A DNA stretch of 64,000 nucleotides from Alicyclobacillus pomorum DSM 14955 (GTDB lineage Bacteria; Bacillota; Bacilli; Alicyclobacillales; Alicyclobacillaceae): the NCBI RefSeq assembly GCF_000472905.1, contig NZ_AXAR01000005.1, positions 155,420 to 219,419 of the forward strand. Reading direction: 5' to 3'. The notes under the pieces are model-generated. The model made no database searches, was not told the origin of the DNA, and saw nothing but the letters and a program-made list of their open reading frames with translations. This document shows, one piece after another, positions 57,555 through 64,000 of the stretch; positions within the stretch are counted from its first letter, which is position 1; each line of letters opens with the position of its first letter. A program made the position numbers and the translations under genes.

Positions 57555-57832
57555 AAACGTCCGTGAAGTCTGAGGTTGTACTGCCGTCCCCACCTTTCGG
57601 ACACTTTTACCCTAATTTCAAGGAAAGGCCGTGACAAGGTTCGTAAGGCCTATCTAGGTGTGAGGAACAGACTAGTCCATCCAAGCCCTTTGGATGGAAC
57701 GGAGCTACCTCCAAGCATCGAGGGCCAGGAACGACACAAACGTCCGTGAATTATCATGGTTTGGTTTTCGTTCTCATATTCAGGAAGTTGTATCTGAATT
57801 TCAAGGAAAGGCCTTGACAAGCCTTGTAAGGC
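57555..57832. repeat. Diverged direct repeats between adh and uspA
   Basis: Two copies (57555-57650 and 57738-57832), 183 bases apart, share AAACGTCCGTGAA at the left and AATTTCAAGGAAAGGCC at the right. Both blocks are 59 bases from start to start, and each is followed by TGACAAG and GTAAGGC. The intervening 45 bases in each differ. A separate inverted repeat TCCATCC/GGATGGA lies at 57676-57698. Together they span most of the region between the two divergent genes. Confidence 0.6.
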
Positions 57833-58037
57833 TCGTGGACCTCGGTCAAGTTTCAAGCTCGGAGATCCGTGGTAAACACTGCATCGTCACGGCGCGCCGT
57901 TTTTCAAGGTGACAACCAAGCTAGTCTTTGTGTCGCAGCCGGATGGTCCATATCAACTATGCCAAAATGGGTCATCCAGCGGATTCTCGTGTTTCCTTGT
58001 GTAAAACATAATGGACACGTCAGGAGGAGACGATGTG

Positions 58038-58448
58038 ATGGATAGAATCTTGTTTGCGACTGACGGCAGTTATTCAGCGCAGAAGGCAGTCGGAATGGTC
58101 AACCATCTGATGCAAGCCTGGCCCAACGCAACGTTGTACGTCCTCTATGTGACAAAACCAGAGGGTTTCGATGAACGCGAGACCTCCGCATACGAACTCA
58201 AACGGTTCACGGAGATTGAACAAGCCGCACGAGCGGAATGGTTTCCAAACTGGTCTTCACAAATCGTGTTCAAACACATGTACGGGGAACCTGCCATCGC
58301 GATTTCCACATTTGCGAAGGAAAACGATGCGGATGTCATTGTGACGGGGAGCCACGGTAGTGGCGATGTGGACCGATTATTGGTTGGCAGTGTAAGTCAC
58401 GGGGTGCTGTACTGTTCCCGAGTACCTGTATTGGTGGTCCGTGATTAG
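58038..58448 (+). CDS. Universal stress protein A family
   Basis: 136 residues. ATDGS (6-10) starts the first strand, and the ATP-binding loop GSHGSGDVDRLLVGSVSHGV (about 105-124) is complete, so an ATP-binding UspA is expected. ATG at 58038 lies eight bases after GGAGGAG. The ribosome hibernation factor gene follows 18 bases later, so both may be expressed together in stationary phase or under energy stress. Confidence 0.92.
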   Translation: MDRILFATDGSYSAQKAVGMVNHLMQAWPNATLYVLYVTKPEGFDERETSAYELKRFTEIEQAARAEWFPNWSSQIVFKHMYGEPAIAISTFAKENDADVIVTGSHGSGDVDRLLVGSVSHGVLYCSRVPVLVVRD

Positions 58449-58466
58449 ACGAGGAGGCTGACCAGG

Positions 58467-59009
58467 ATGAACATCAAGGTACACGGAGCGCATTTGCAAG
58501 TCACTGATGCATTGTCTGCCTATATTGAAAAGAAAGCCGCTCGATTGAAGAAATACTTTGACACTGAACATGACGTGGACCTGTCTGTGACATTGTCCAC
58601 GGAACGGACGCTGCACAAGGTGGAGATGATGCTTACCGTTTATGGATACCATTGCCGCGCGGAAGAGACCTCGGAAGACATGTACGCCTCCATCGACCTC
58701 GCTGTGGACAAGCTGATCCGACAAATTCACAAGTACAAGACAAAACTCAACGAGCGCTTTCGAAAGCATGGAATGGCAACGCGAATTCAGCCTTGCGTCG
58801 CCGAGGACAGAGTGGACACCTTTGAATCCGGGGCAAGAGTTGTTCGAGTCAAGCGATTTCTCATGAAGCCAATGGACGTTGAAGAAGCCTCTATGCAGAT
58901 GGAACTGTTAGGACATGACTTCTTTGTATTTACTAATGCAGACACCAATCAAGTCAATGTACTCTATCGACGGAGGAACGGAGACTACGGCTTGATTGAA
59001 ACATGCTAA
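58467..59009 (+). CDS. hpf: Ribosome hibernation promoting factor (long form)
   Basis: 180 residues. The N-terminal ribosome-binding domain (about 1-105) has NIKVHGAHLQVTDALSAYIEKK and KLKKYF-type helices. The C-terminal dimerisation domain (about 122-178) contains VVRVKRFLMKPMDVEEASMQMELLGHDFFVF and ends DGNYGLI-like (NGDYGLIE). Long HPF dimerises 70S ribosomes to 100S. AGGAGG precedes the ATG. Cotranscription with uspA is likely. A terminator follows 85 bases later. Confidence 0.96.
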   Translation: MNIKVHGAHLQVTDALSAYIEKKAARLKKYFDTEHDVDLSVTLSTERTLHKVEMMLTVYGYHCRAEETSEDMYASIDLAVDKLIRQIHKYKTKLNERFRKHGMATRIQPCVAEDRVDTFESGARVVRVKRFLMKPMDVEEASMQMELLGHDFFVFTNADTNQVNVLYRRRNGDYGLIETC

Positions 59010-59094
59010 CTCCAATGTGCCAATCCACTCTCCAACAAGTCCGGCTGTAAACCTACGTGGACCGATTTTTCCTACTTATTTCTATGATGCGCAA

Positions 59095-59124
59095 AGGGCG
59101 CTCTTCACTGAGCGCCCTGTTTGT
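59095..59124 (+). terminator. Terminator after hpf
   Basis: AGGGCGCTC-TTCACT-GAGCGCCCT, nine-base stem, followed by GTTTGTGTG. Confidence 0.8.
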
Positions 59125-59182
59125 GTGTGGGGCAGACCTGCGCACATCGCTTGTTACATTTTGCGATGCATGCAACTCCCTG

Positions 59183-59196
59183 TTGATGTACATCAA
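59183..59196. promoter_or_regulatory. FNR/CRP-type palindrome upstream of qoxABCD
   Basis: TTGAT-GTAC-ATCAA is a perfect 14-base palindrome identical to the FNR consensus TTGAT-N4-ATCAA. It lies 300 bases before qoxA in the 484-base gap after hpf, and no other gene is found in that gap. Oxygen control of the oxidase is an inference. Confidence 0.4.
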
Positions 59197-59493
59197 CCAG
59201 TATTCCAGAACTATGTCGACCTTTCGTATGAACTATCCACATAGTCCAAATGCACCATGTGCAATATAGCCGTTTTTCGTCTGTTGAGTTGCTCTACATC
59301 TCGGTACGCTGGTCAAGGAAGAACGCTACCGAAGAAAGGGGTAGGGCGAAGTGAAATCGAGATGACGCCATGGAGTTGAGTTTATGGATACGAGCATCAT
59401 TCGGATTCGTGAGAGGGTCGAAACGGCGCATTGACACGCGCGTTCGTGCTTGAGAGCGATTGTGCGATATTGCTAGGAAAGGAGAGAGGTGCA

Positions 59494-60450
59494 GTGTTTC
59501 GAAGATTTTCCCGGCACCTCGGCAAGATCTCGGCCATCGTTGCCGCGGCTACGGTACTTCTCACGGGCTGCAGTCCGGAATACCAAGTACTCAATCCGGT
59601 TGGGCCTGTTGGCAGGACAGAAGAACATCTGATTATTCTCTCAACCGTTTTGGTTGCGATTGTACTCGTCCCTGTATTCATCTTGCTGGCCGTGATTCTG
59701 TATCGGTACAGAGACAAGCCAGGCAACACCGCTCCCTATAACCCGGAATGGGTGGATAGTCGGACGCTGGAGTATGTGTGGTGGGGTATTCCCATCGTCA
59801 TCATCGGGATTCTCGCCGCCTTTACAGCGAAAACCATATTCACTTTGACCAAACCGCCGGAAGCGAACATCAAGCCCATCACGGTTCAGGTCATCTCGCT
59901 GAACTGGAAGTGGTTTTTCGAGTATCCGGATCAGAAAATCGCTACGGTCAACTACTGCGAGATTCCGACGGGCGTGCCCGTGCAGTTTGAGTTGACCTCC
60001 GACGCACCGATGAACTCGTTCTGGATTCCGCAGCTCGGCGGTCAGGAATACACCATGCCTGGCATGGCCATGCGGCTCTGGCTGCAGGCGGACAAGCCTG
60101 GTCAGTACAACGGATACGGGGCCAACTTCACGGGTGTCGGATTCGAACATATGAAATTTAAGGTCGTTGCGGCATCTCAATCCGACTTTAACGCTTGGGT
60201 AAATCACGTGAAGACCTCGTCACCCGTGTTGACGAAAGCTGGATACAACGAACTGAAGAAGGATGGCCTGGCAAACGAGGCTTCGTATTCTGCATATCCG
60301 CCTGGATTGTTCAACGACGTTGTGATGCAAAACGGCGGCCAGTACATGTACGGCAGTCAGACACCGAGCAACTCCAACAGCACGAAAAACAGCTCGGGCA
60401 ACATGTCGAACATGAACATGGATATGTCGAATATGAACATGGGTCACTGA
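59494..60450 (+). CDS. qoxA: Cytochrome aa3 quinol oxidase subunit II (lipoprotein)
   Basis: 318 residues. The signal ends in lipobox LLTGC (Cys26), two membrane helices follow, then the cupredoxin domain. The CuA ligands of cytochrome c oxidases (CxxxC and a downstream HxxM) are absent; YGANFTGVGFEHMKF stands in their place, so electrons should come from menaquinol, not cytochrome c. The tail ends with repeated Asn/Met (NMSNMNMDMSNMNMGH), unusual and possibly metal binding. GTG behind GGAGAGAGG. First gene of qoxABCD. Confidence 0.9.
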   Translation: MFRRFSRHLGKISAIVAAATVLLTGCSPEYQVLNPVGPVGRTEEHLIILSTVLVAIVLVPVFILLAVILYRYRDKPGNTAPYNPEWVDSRTLEYVWWGIPIVIIGILAAFTAKTIFTLTKPPEANIKPITVQVISLNWKWFFEYPDQKIATVNYCEIPTGVPVQFELTSDAPMNSFWIPQLGGQEYTMPGMAMRLWLQADKPGQYNGYGANFTGVGFEHMKFKVVAASQSDFNAWVNHVKTSSPVLTKAGYNELKKDGLANEASYSAYPPGLFNDVVMQNGGQYMYGSQTPSNSNSTKNSSGNMSNMNMDMSNMNMGH

Positions 60451-60468
60451 CGAGAGGAGGAAACACCT

Positions 60469-62433
60469 GTGAACACCGTCCCACATTGGGGGATTTTCAT
60501 TACGGAACCCATGATTCTCGGGTCCGACGTGTTGATTGTCCTGACGAGTGTGGCGATTGTCTTCGTGCTGACGAAGTTCAAGAAATGGGGCTGGTTGTGG
60601 CGCGAATGGCTAACCACTGTTGACCATAAAAAGATTGGCATCATGTACTTGATTGCAGCGTTGCTCATGCTCTTCCGCGGCGGCGTGGACGCAGAGCTCA
60701 TGCGTACACAGCTGGCACTCCCGAACCTGTCGTTTTTGGATGCGGAGCACTATGACGAAATCTTTACGACACACGGCATCATCATGATTCTGTTCATGGC
60801 TATGCCGTTCATCTTTGCGCTGTTCAACATTGTTGTACCACTGCAGATTGGTGCACGGGACGTGGCCTTCCCGTACCTGAACGCCATCAGCTTTTGGCTG
60901 TTCTTCTTTGGCGCGCTGTTGATGAACATTTCGTTTGTCATTGGTGGGTCACCAGACGCAGGGTGGACCAGTTATCCGCCGCTCACGGAACTTGGGTTCA
61001 ACCCCGGGCCTGGCGAAAACTACTACCTGCTCGCACTGCAGATCTCGGGTATTGGTAGTATGGCTACGGGTATCAACTTCCTTGTGACGATTTTGAAGAT
61101 GCGCGCTCCGGGCATGACCCTGTGGCGCATGCCGCTGTTCACGTGGTCGGTTCTAAGTTCTTGTGTCATGATTCTGTTCGCGTTCCCGGCTTTGACGGTT
61201 GCACTCGCGCTGTTGTTGCTGGACCGCACGCTCGGTGCGCACTTCTTCACCATGCTGCACGGCGGCAATCCGATGATGTTCATCAACCTGTTCTGGATCT
61301 GGGGTCACCCCGAAGTGTACATCGTGATTCTGCCTGCGTTTGGTGTGCTTTCGGAAGTCATTTCCACGTTCTCGCGGAAAGCGACGTTCGGATACGGGTC
61401 CATGGTGTTTGCGCTCGTGGCCATCAGTATCGTCGGCTTCCTCACTTGGGTGCACCACTTCTTCACGATGGGCGCCGGCGCTGACGTCAACTTGTTCTTT
61501 GCCATTGCAACCATGGTCGTGGGCATTCCGACCGGGGTCAAGGTGTTCAACTGGTTGTTCACCATGTACCGAGGACGGATTCGCATGACGCTGCCCATGA
61601 TGTGGGCCGTTGCGTTCATTCCGTGTTTTGCGATTGGTGGCGCGACCGGTGTCATGCTCGCTGTTGCACCGGCGGACTACCAGTACCACAACAGCTACTT
61701 CCTGGTTGCGCACTTCCATCAGGCGCTGATTGGAGGTGCGGTGCTCAGCCTGGTTGCCGGCATGTATTACTGGTGGCCAAAGATGTTCGGGTTTATGCTC
61801 GACGAACGCCTTGGCCAGTGGGGATTCTGGTTCTTTAACATCGGTTTCTACGTCTGCTTCATGCCGCAGTACGCACTGGGGCTCATGGGTATGACGCGCC
61901 GTATTTACACCTACCCAGCAGGGCTCGGCTGGACCGTCCCGAACTTCATCTCGACCATTGGGGCATACATGATGGGCATTGGGTTCCTGTTCATCGTCTG
62001 GCAGATCCTTTACAGCATCAAGCACGGTAAACGCGATGTGACGGGCGATCCATGGGATGGACGCACGCTGGAATGGTCCTTGCCATCACCGGCGCCGCAC
62101 TACAATTTCGCCACCATCCCGACCATTCAAGGGCGTGACGCATGGTGGATGGCGAAGCAAGGAGAACTGGACAAGAAGGACTTCCTTCCTGACAAGGACG
62201 ACATCAAGCCGATTCACATGCCGAAGAATTCGGGGCGTCCATTTATTCTGTCCGTCTCGTTCTTCATCATCGGCTTAGGGATTGTGTTTGGCGTCATTCC
62301 GTTTGAAGTGATTGGTGGCCTTGGCGTTGCCTTCTGTATGTTCCGGCGTTCGTTTGAATACGACACCGACTACTACGTTCCAGTGGATGAAGTCATCCAC
62401 ACGGAATCGGCACTGGGGAGGTTGCAAGGATGA
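60469..62433 (+). CDS. qoxB: Cytochrome aa3 quinol oxidase subunit I
   Basis: 654 residues, the catalytic haem-copper subunit. THGIIMILFMAMP holds a low-spin haem His, WIWGHPEVYIVILP the CuB His and cross-linked Tyr, and VHHFFTMG the two further CuB His. Haem ligands appear again in LVAHFHQALIGG. About 15 membrane helices include extra C-terminal ones, as in QoxB. The GTG start has GAGGAGG upstream. The stop overlaps the qoxC ATG by four bases. Confidence 0.96.
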   Translation: MNTVPHWGIFITEPMILGSDVLIVLTSVAIVFVLTKFKKWGWLWREWLTTVDHKKIGIMYLIAALLMLFRGGVDAELMRTQLALPNLSFLDAEHYDEIFTTHGIIMILFMAMPFIFALFNIVVPLQIGARDVAFPYLNAISFWLFFFGALLMNISFVIGGSPDAGWTSYPPLTELGFNPGPGENYYLLALQISGIGSMATGINFLVTILKMRAPGMTLWRMPLFTWSVLSSCVMILFAFPALTVALALLLLDRTLGAHFFTMLHGGNPMMFINLFWIWGHPEVYIVILPAFGVLSEVISTFSRKATFGYGSMVFALVAISIVGFLTWVHHFFTMGAGADVNLFFAIATMVVGIPTGVKVFNWLFTMYRGRIRMTLPMMWAVAFIPCFAIGGATGVMLAVAPADYQYHNSYFLVAHFHQALIGGAVLSLVAGMYYWWPKMFGFMLDERLGQWGFWFFNIGFYVCFMPQYALGLMGMTRRIYTYPAGLGWTVPNFISTIGAYMMGIGFLFIVWQILYSIKHGKRDVTGDPWDGRTLEWSLPSPAPHYNFATIPTIQGRDAWWMAKQGELDKKDFLPDKDDIKPIHMPKNSGRPFILSVSFFIIGLGIVFGVIPFEVIGGLGVAFCMFRRSFEYDTDYYVPVDEVIHTESALGRLQG

Positions 62434-63083
62434 CCACGCTCGCCCATAACAACGTGGAGCACCACCACGGGGCCGGGGACCATGTTCACGTGGATTATCC
62501 CGAGAGGCCCATTGAATACCAGACCCAAGACGGTGCTCTCAAGATTCTAGGTTTCTGGGTCTTCCTGGCGACGGACCTCATCTTGTTCGCCTGCTTGTTT
62601 GCAACGTTTATCGTGTTGCGCACACATACAGACGGGGGACCGACGGGCAAAGAGTTGTTCGACGTCCCCATCTTCACGGCAGAAACGCTCATCTTGTTAA
62701 CGAGTAGTTTTACGGGTGGTCTAGCGACCTTTGAGATGCACCGCGGCCATCGCAACCGAGTGATTGGATGGTTGATTGTCACCGCGCTGCTCGGATTAGC
62801 CTTCGTCGGTCTCGAGGTCAACGAGTTCGTTCACATGGCCCTGGAGGGCGCAACAATGCAGCGCAGCGCTTTCCTGTCCGCTTTCTTTACGCTGGTTGGA
62901 ACGCACGGATGCCACGTGTCGCTCGGTATTCTCTGGATGACGGGCATCATCATTCAGCTGTTCCAGCGCGGAATTACGCCAATCACGGCGCGCAAGGTGT
63001 ACATTGTCAACATGTACTGGCACTTCCTCGACGTCGTGTGGGTGTTCCTGTTCACGATTGTCTACTTGATGGGGGTGATGTGA
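62430..63083 (+). CDS. qoxC: Cytochrome aa3 quinol oxidase subunit III
   Basis: 217 residues with five membrane helices, typical of the short subunit III of quinol oxidases. LKILGFWVFLATDLILFA and the C-terminal NMYWHFLDVVWVFLFTIVYL are family hallmarks. It starts with ATG inside the qoxB stop codon (ATGA). An N-terminal His-rich stretch (NVEHHHGAGDHVH) precedes the first helix. Confidence 0.95.
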   Translation: MTTLAHNNVEHHHGAGDHVHVDYPERPIEYQTQDGALKILGFWVFLATDLILFACLFATFIVLRTHTDGGPTGKELFDVPIFTAETLILLTSSFTGGLATFEMHRGHRNRVIGWLIVTALLGLAFVGLEVNEFVHMALEGATMQRSAFLSAFFTLVGTHGCHVSLGILWMTGIIIQLFQRGITPITARKVYIVNMYWHFLDVVWVFLFTIVYLMGVM

Positions 63084-63084
63084 G

Positions 63085-63420
63085 ATGGCGGGACAACATC
63101 AAACGCCGACGGCCCATCACGAGCCGTCGTTTCCCTGGCAGTACGTCATTGGGTATGTGCTTTCACTGGTGCTGACGGTCATCCCGCTCTGGTTGGTGCT
63201 TGACCACGTGCTCACACCGACGCCGTTGACGATAGGGATTCTGTTCTGTGCCGTATTGCAGATTTTTGTCCAACTGTTCATGTTTATGCACTTTACGCAC
63301 GGGGATGGCAGTGGGGAGCCTGCCTATCAGACGGTGGTCCTCTCGATTGGGTACTTCTTCACTGTGGTGTTTGCCGGTGCTTCGATTTGGATTATGTCGT
63401 TCAGCTCACAAGTTCAATAG
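63085..63420 (+). CDS. qoxD: Cytochrome aa3 quinol oxidase subunit IV
   Basis: 111 residues with three membrane helices. FPWQYVIGYVLSLVLTVIPLWLV and LFMFMHFTHGDG match subunit IV (QoxD/CyoD) of quinol oxidases. It follows qoxC after one base and closes the oxidase operon before ctaB. Confidence 0.93.
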   Translation: MAGQHQTPTAHHEPSFPWQYVIGYVLSLVLTVIPLWLVLDHVLTPTPLTIGILFCAVLQIFVQLFMFMHFTHGDGSGEPAYQTVVLSIGYFFTVVFAGASIWIMSFSSQVQ

Positions 63421-63464
63421 CCCATGGAATGGTGTCGAATCCTTCCGGGAAGGAGGTGTCGCTC

Positions 63465-64000
63465 ATGTCAGTCGCGCGAGCAGAGTCACTCGCAGTGAAA
63501 TCAACGGTGGACAGTTCCTTCTGGAACATTGTGAAAGCCTATGTCACATTGACCAAACCTCGCATTACAGCGTTTGTGGTGTTGACGGCCTACTGTGCGG
63601 CGATTGCCGCACAGCGTGGCTTGCCAAGCTTTCGGGTGGCAGCGGCGTTGGTCGTCGGCTTGGCGCTTTCTTCGGGCGGATCGGCCGCCATCAACATGTG
63701 GTACGACCGCGATATCGACAAAGTGATGAAGCGGACGGCCAACCGCCCCATCCCGATGGGACTGGTTCCGGCGTGGGCGGCTTTGTGGTTCGGGTTAGCG
63801 CTTGGCGTTCTCTCCGTGGTGGTTTGCGCAGTCTGGTTAAACACCACGACGGCGGTGTTGTCGGTGGTCGGGTTCATCTACTACGCGGTCATCTACACGA
63901 TGTGGCTGAAGCGCAGCACACCACAAAACATCGTGATTGGGGGCGGCGCTGGCGCAGTGCCGCCGCTCATGGGATGGGCCGCAGTCACGGGGCACGTGAG
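63465..64000 (+). CDS. ctaB: Protoheme IX farnesyltransferase (haem O synthase), N-terminal part
   Basis: The first 178 residues are in the window; the gene continues beyond base 64000. YVTLTKPRITAFVV is the first helix start, and NMWYDRDIDKVMKRTANRPIP is the conserved Asp-rich prenyl-diphosphate binding site. CtaB adds a farnesyl group to haem B, the first step toward haem A of the aa3 oxidase encoded just upstream. ATG after AAGGAGGTG. Confidence 0.95.
   Translation, partial: MSVARAESLAVKSTVDSSFWNIVKAYVTLTKPRITAFVVLTAYCAAIAAQRGLPSFRVAAALVVGLALSSGGSAAINMWYDRDIDKVMKRTANRPIPMGLVPAWAALWFGLALGVLSVVVCAVWLNTTTAVLSVVGFIYYAVIYTMWLKRSTPQNIVIGGGAGAVPPLMGWAAVTGHV

Overview
The window reads as the chromosome of an endospore-forming Bacillota, most likely a member of the Alicyclobacillaceae or a close relative. 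This is inferred from Bacillota gene order (ytoI-dnaE-accD-accA-pfkA-pyk and icd-mdh-polA-mutM-coaE), frequent GTG and TTG starts behind strong AGGAGG-type ribosome binding sites, T-box and yybP-ykoY riboswitches, spore-coat-like genes and an aa3-type quinol oxidase operon. The species cannot be fixed from sequence reading alone.

Region 1 (1-10800) holds a partial DUF3243 gene, a Y-family polymerase, a PAP2 membrane phosphatase, signal peptidase I and argR. A three-gene polar amino-acid ABC transporter follows, with a possible ArgR operator. Next come azlCD with a divergent XRE-cupin regulator, an M20 amidohydrolase and a cysteine synthase. Region 2 (10801-20270) is a catabolic island: a sigma-54-dependent activator diverges from agmatinase, putrescine aminotransferase, an APC permease, an aldehyde dehydrogenase and a second APC permease. 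A near-consensus -24/-12 promoter lies just upstream of the agmatinase gene. Together these genes would take agmatine to putrescine and then to 4-aminobutyrate.

Region 3 (20271-23412) contains secreted and membrane proteins of unknown role and a YitT protein. Region 4 (23586-44803) is core housekeeping: ytoI, dnaE, a PgpA-like gene, accDA, pfkA, pyk, a glycerophosphodiesterase, trpS behind a Trp T-box, icd, mdh, polA, mutM, coaE, a lytic transglycosylase and tRNA-Leu(GAG). Region 5 (44877-54780) is accessory and partly decayed. It has a TerC gene behind a manganese riboswitch, a GNAT fragment, a frameshifted YheC/YheD remnant, an SR1P-like peptide, CotD-like and YjcZ-like spore genes, a superoxide dismutase, a frameshifted hemerythrin gene and an inverted ABC-ATPase/glutamate synthase graveyard. 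Region 6 (54907-64000) has an orphan LuxR-type response regulator, a zinc alcohol dehydrogenase, UspA, long-form HPF and qoxABCD followed by the start of ctaB.

The least explained signals are non-coding. A small palindromic repeat family has four copies, one of them between the trpS T-box and trpS. An orphan structured, terminated RNA region follows cysK. Two similar leader hairpins precede accDA and mdh, and diverged direct repeats lie between adh and uspA. I found no complete new defence or mobile system.
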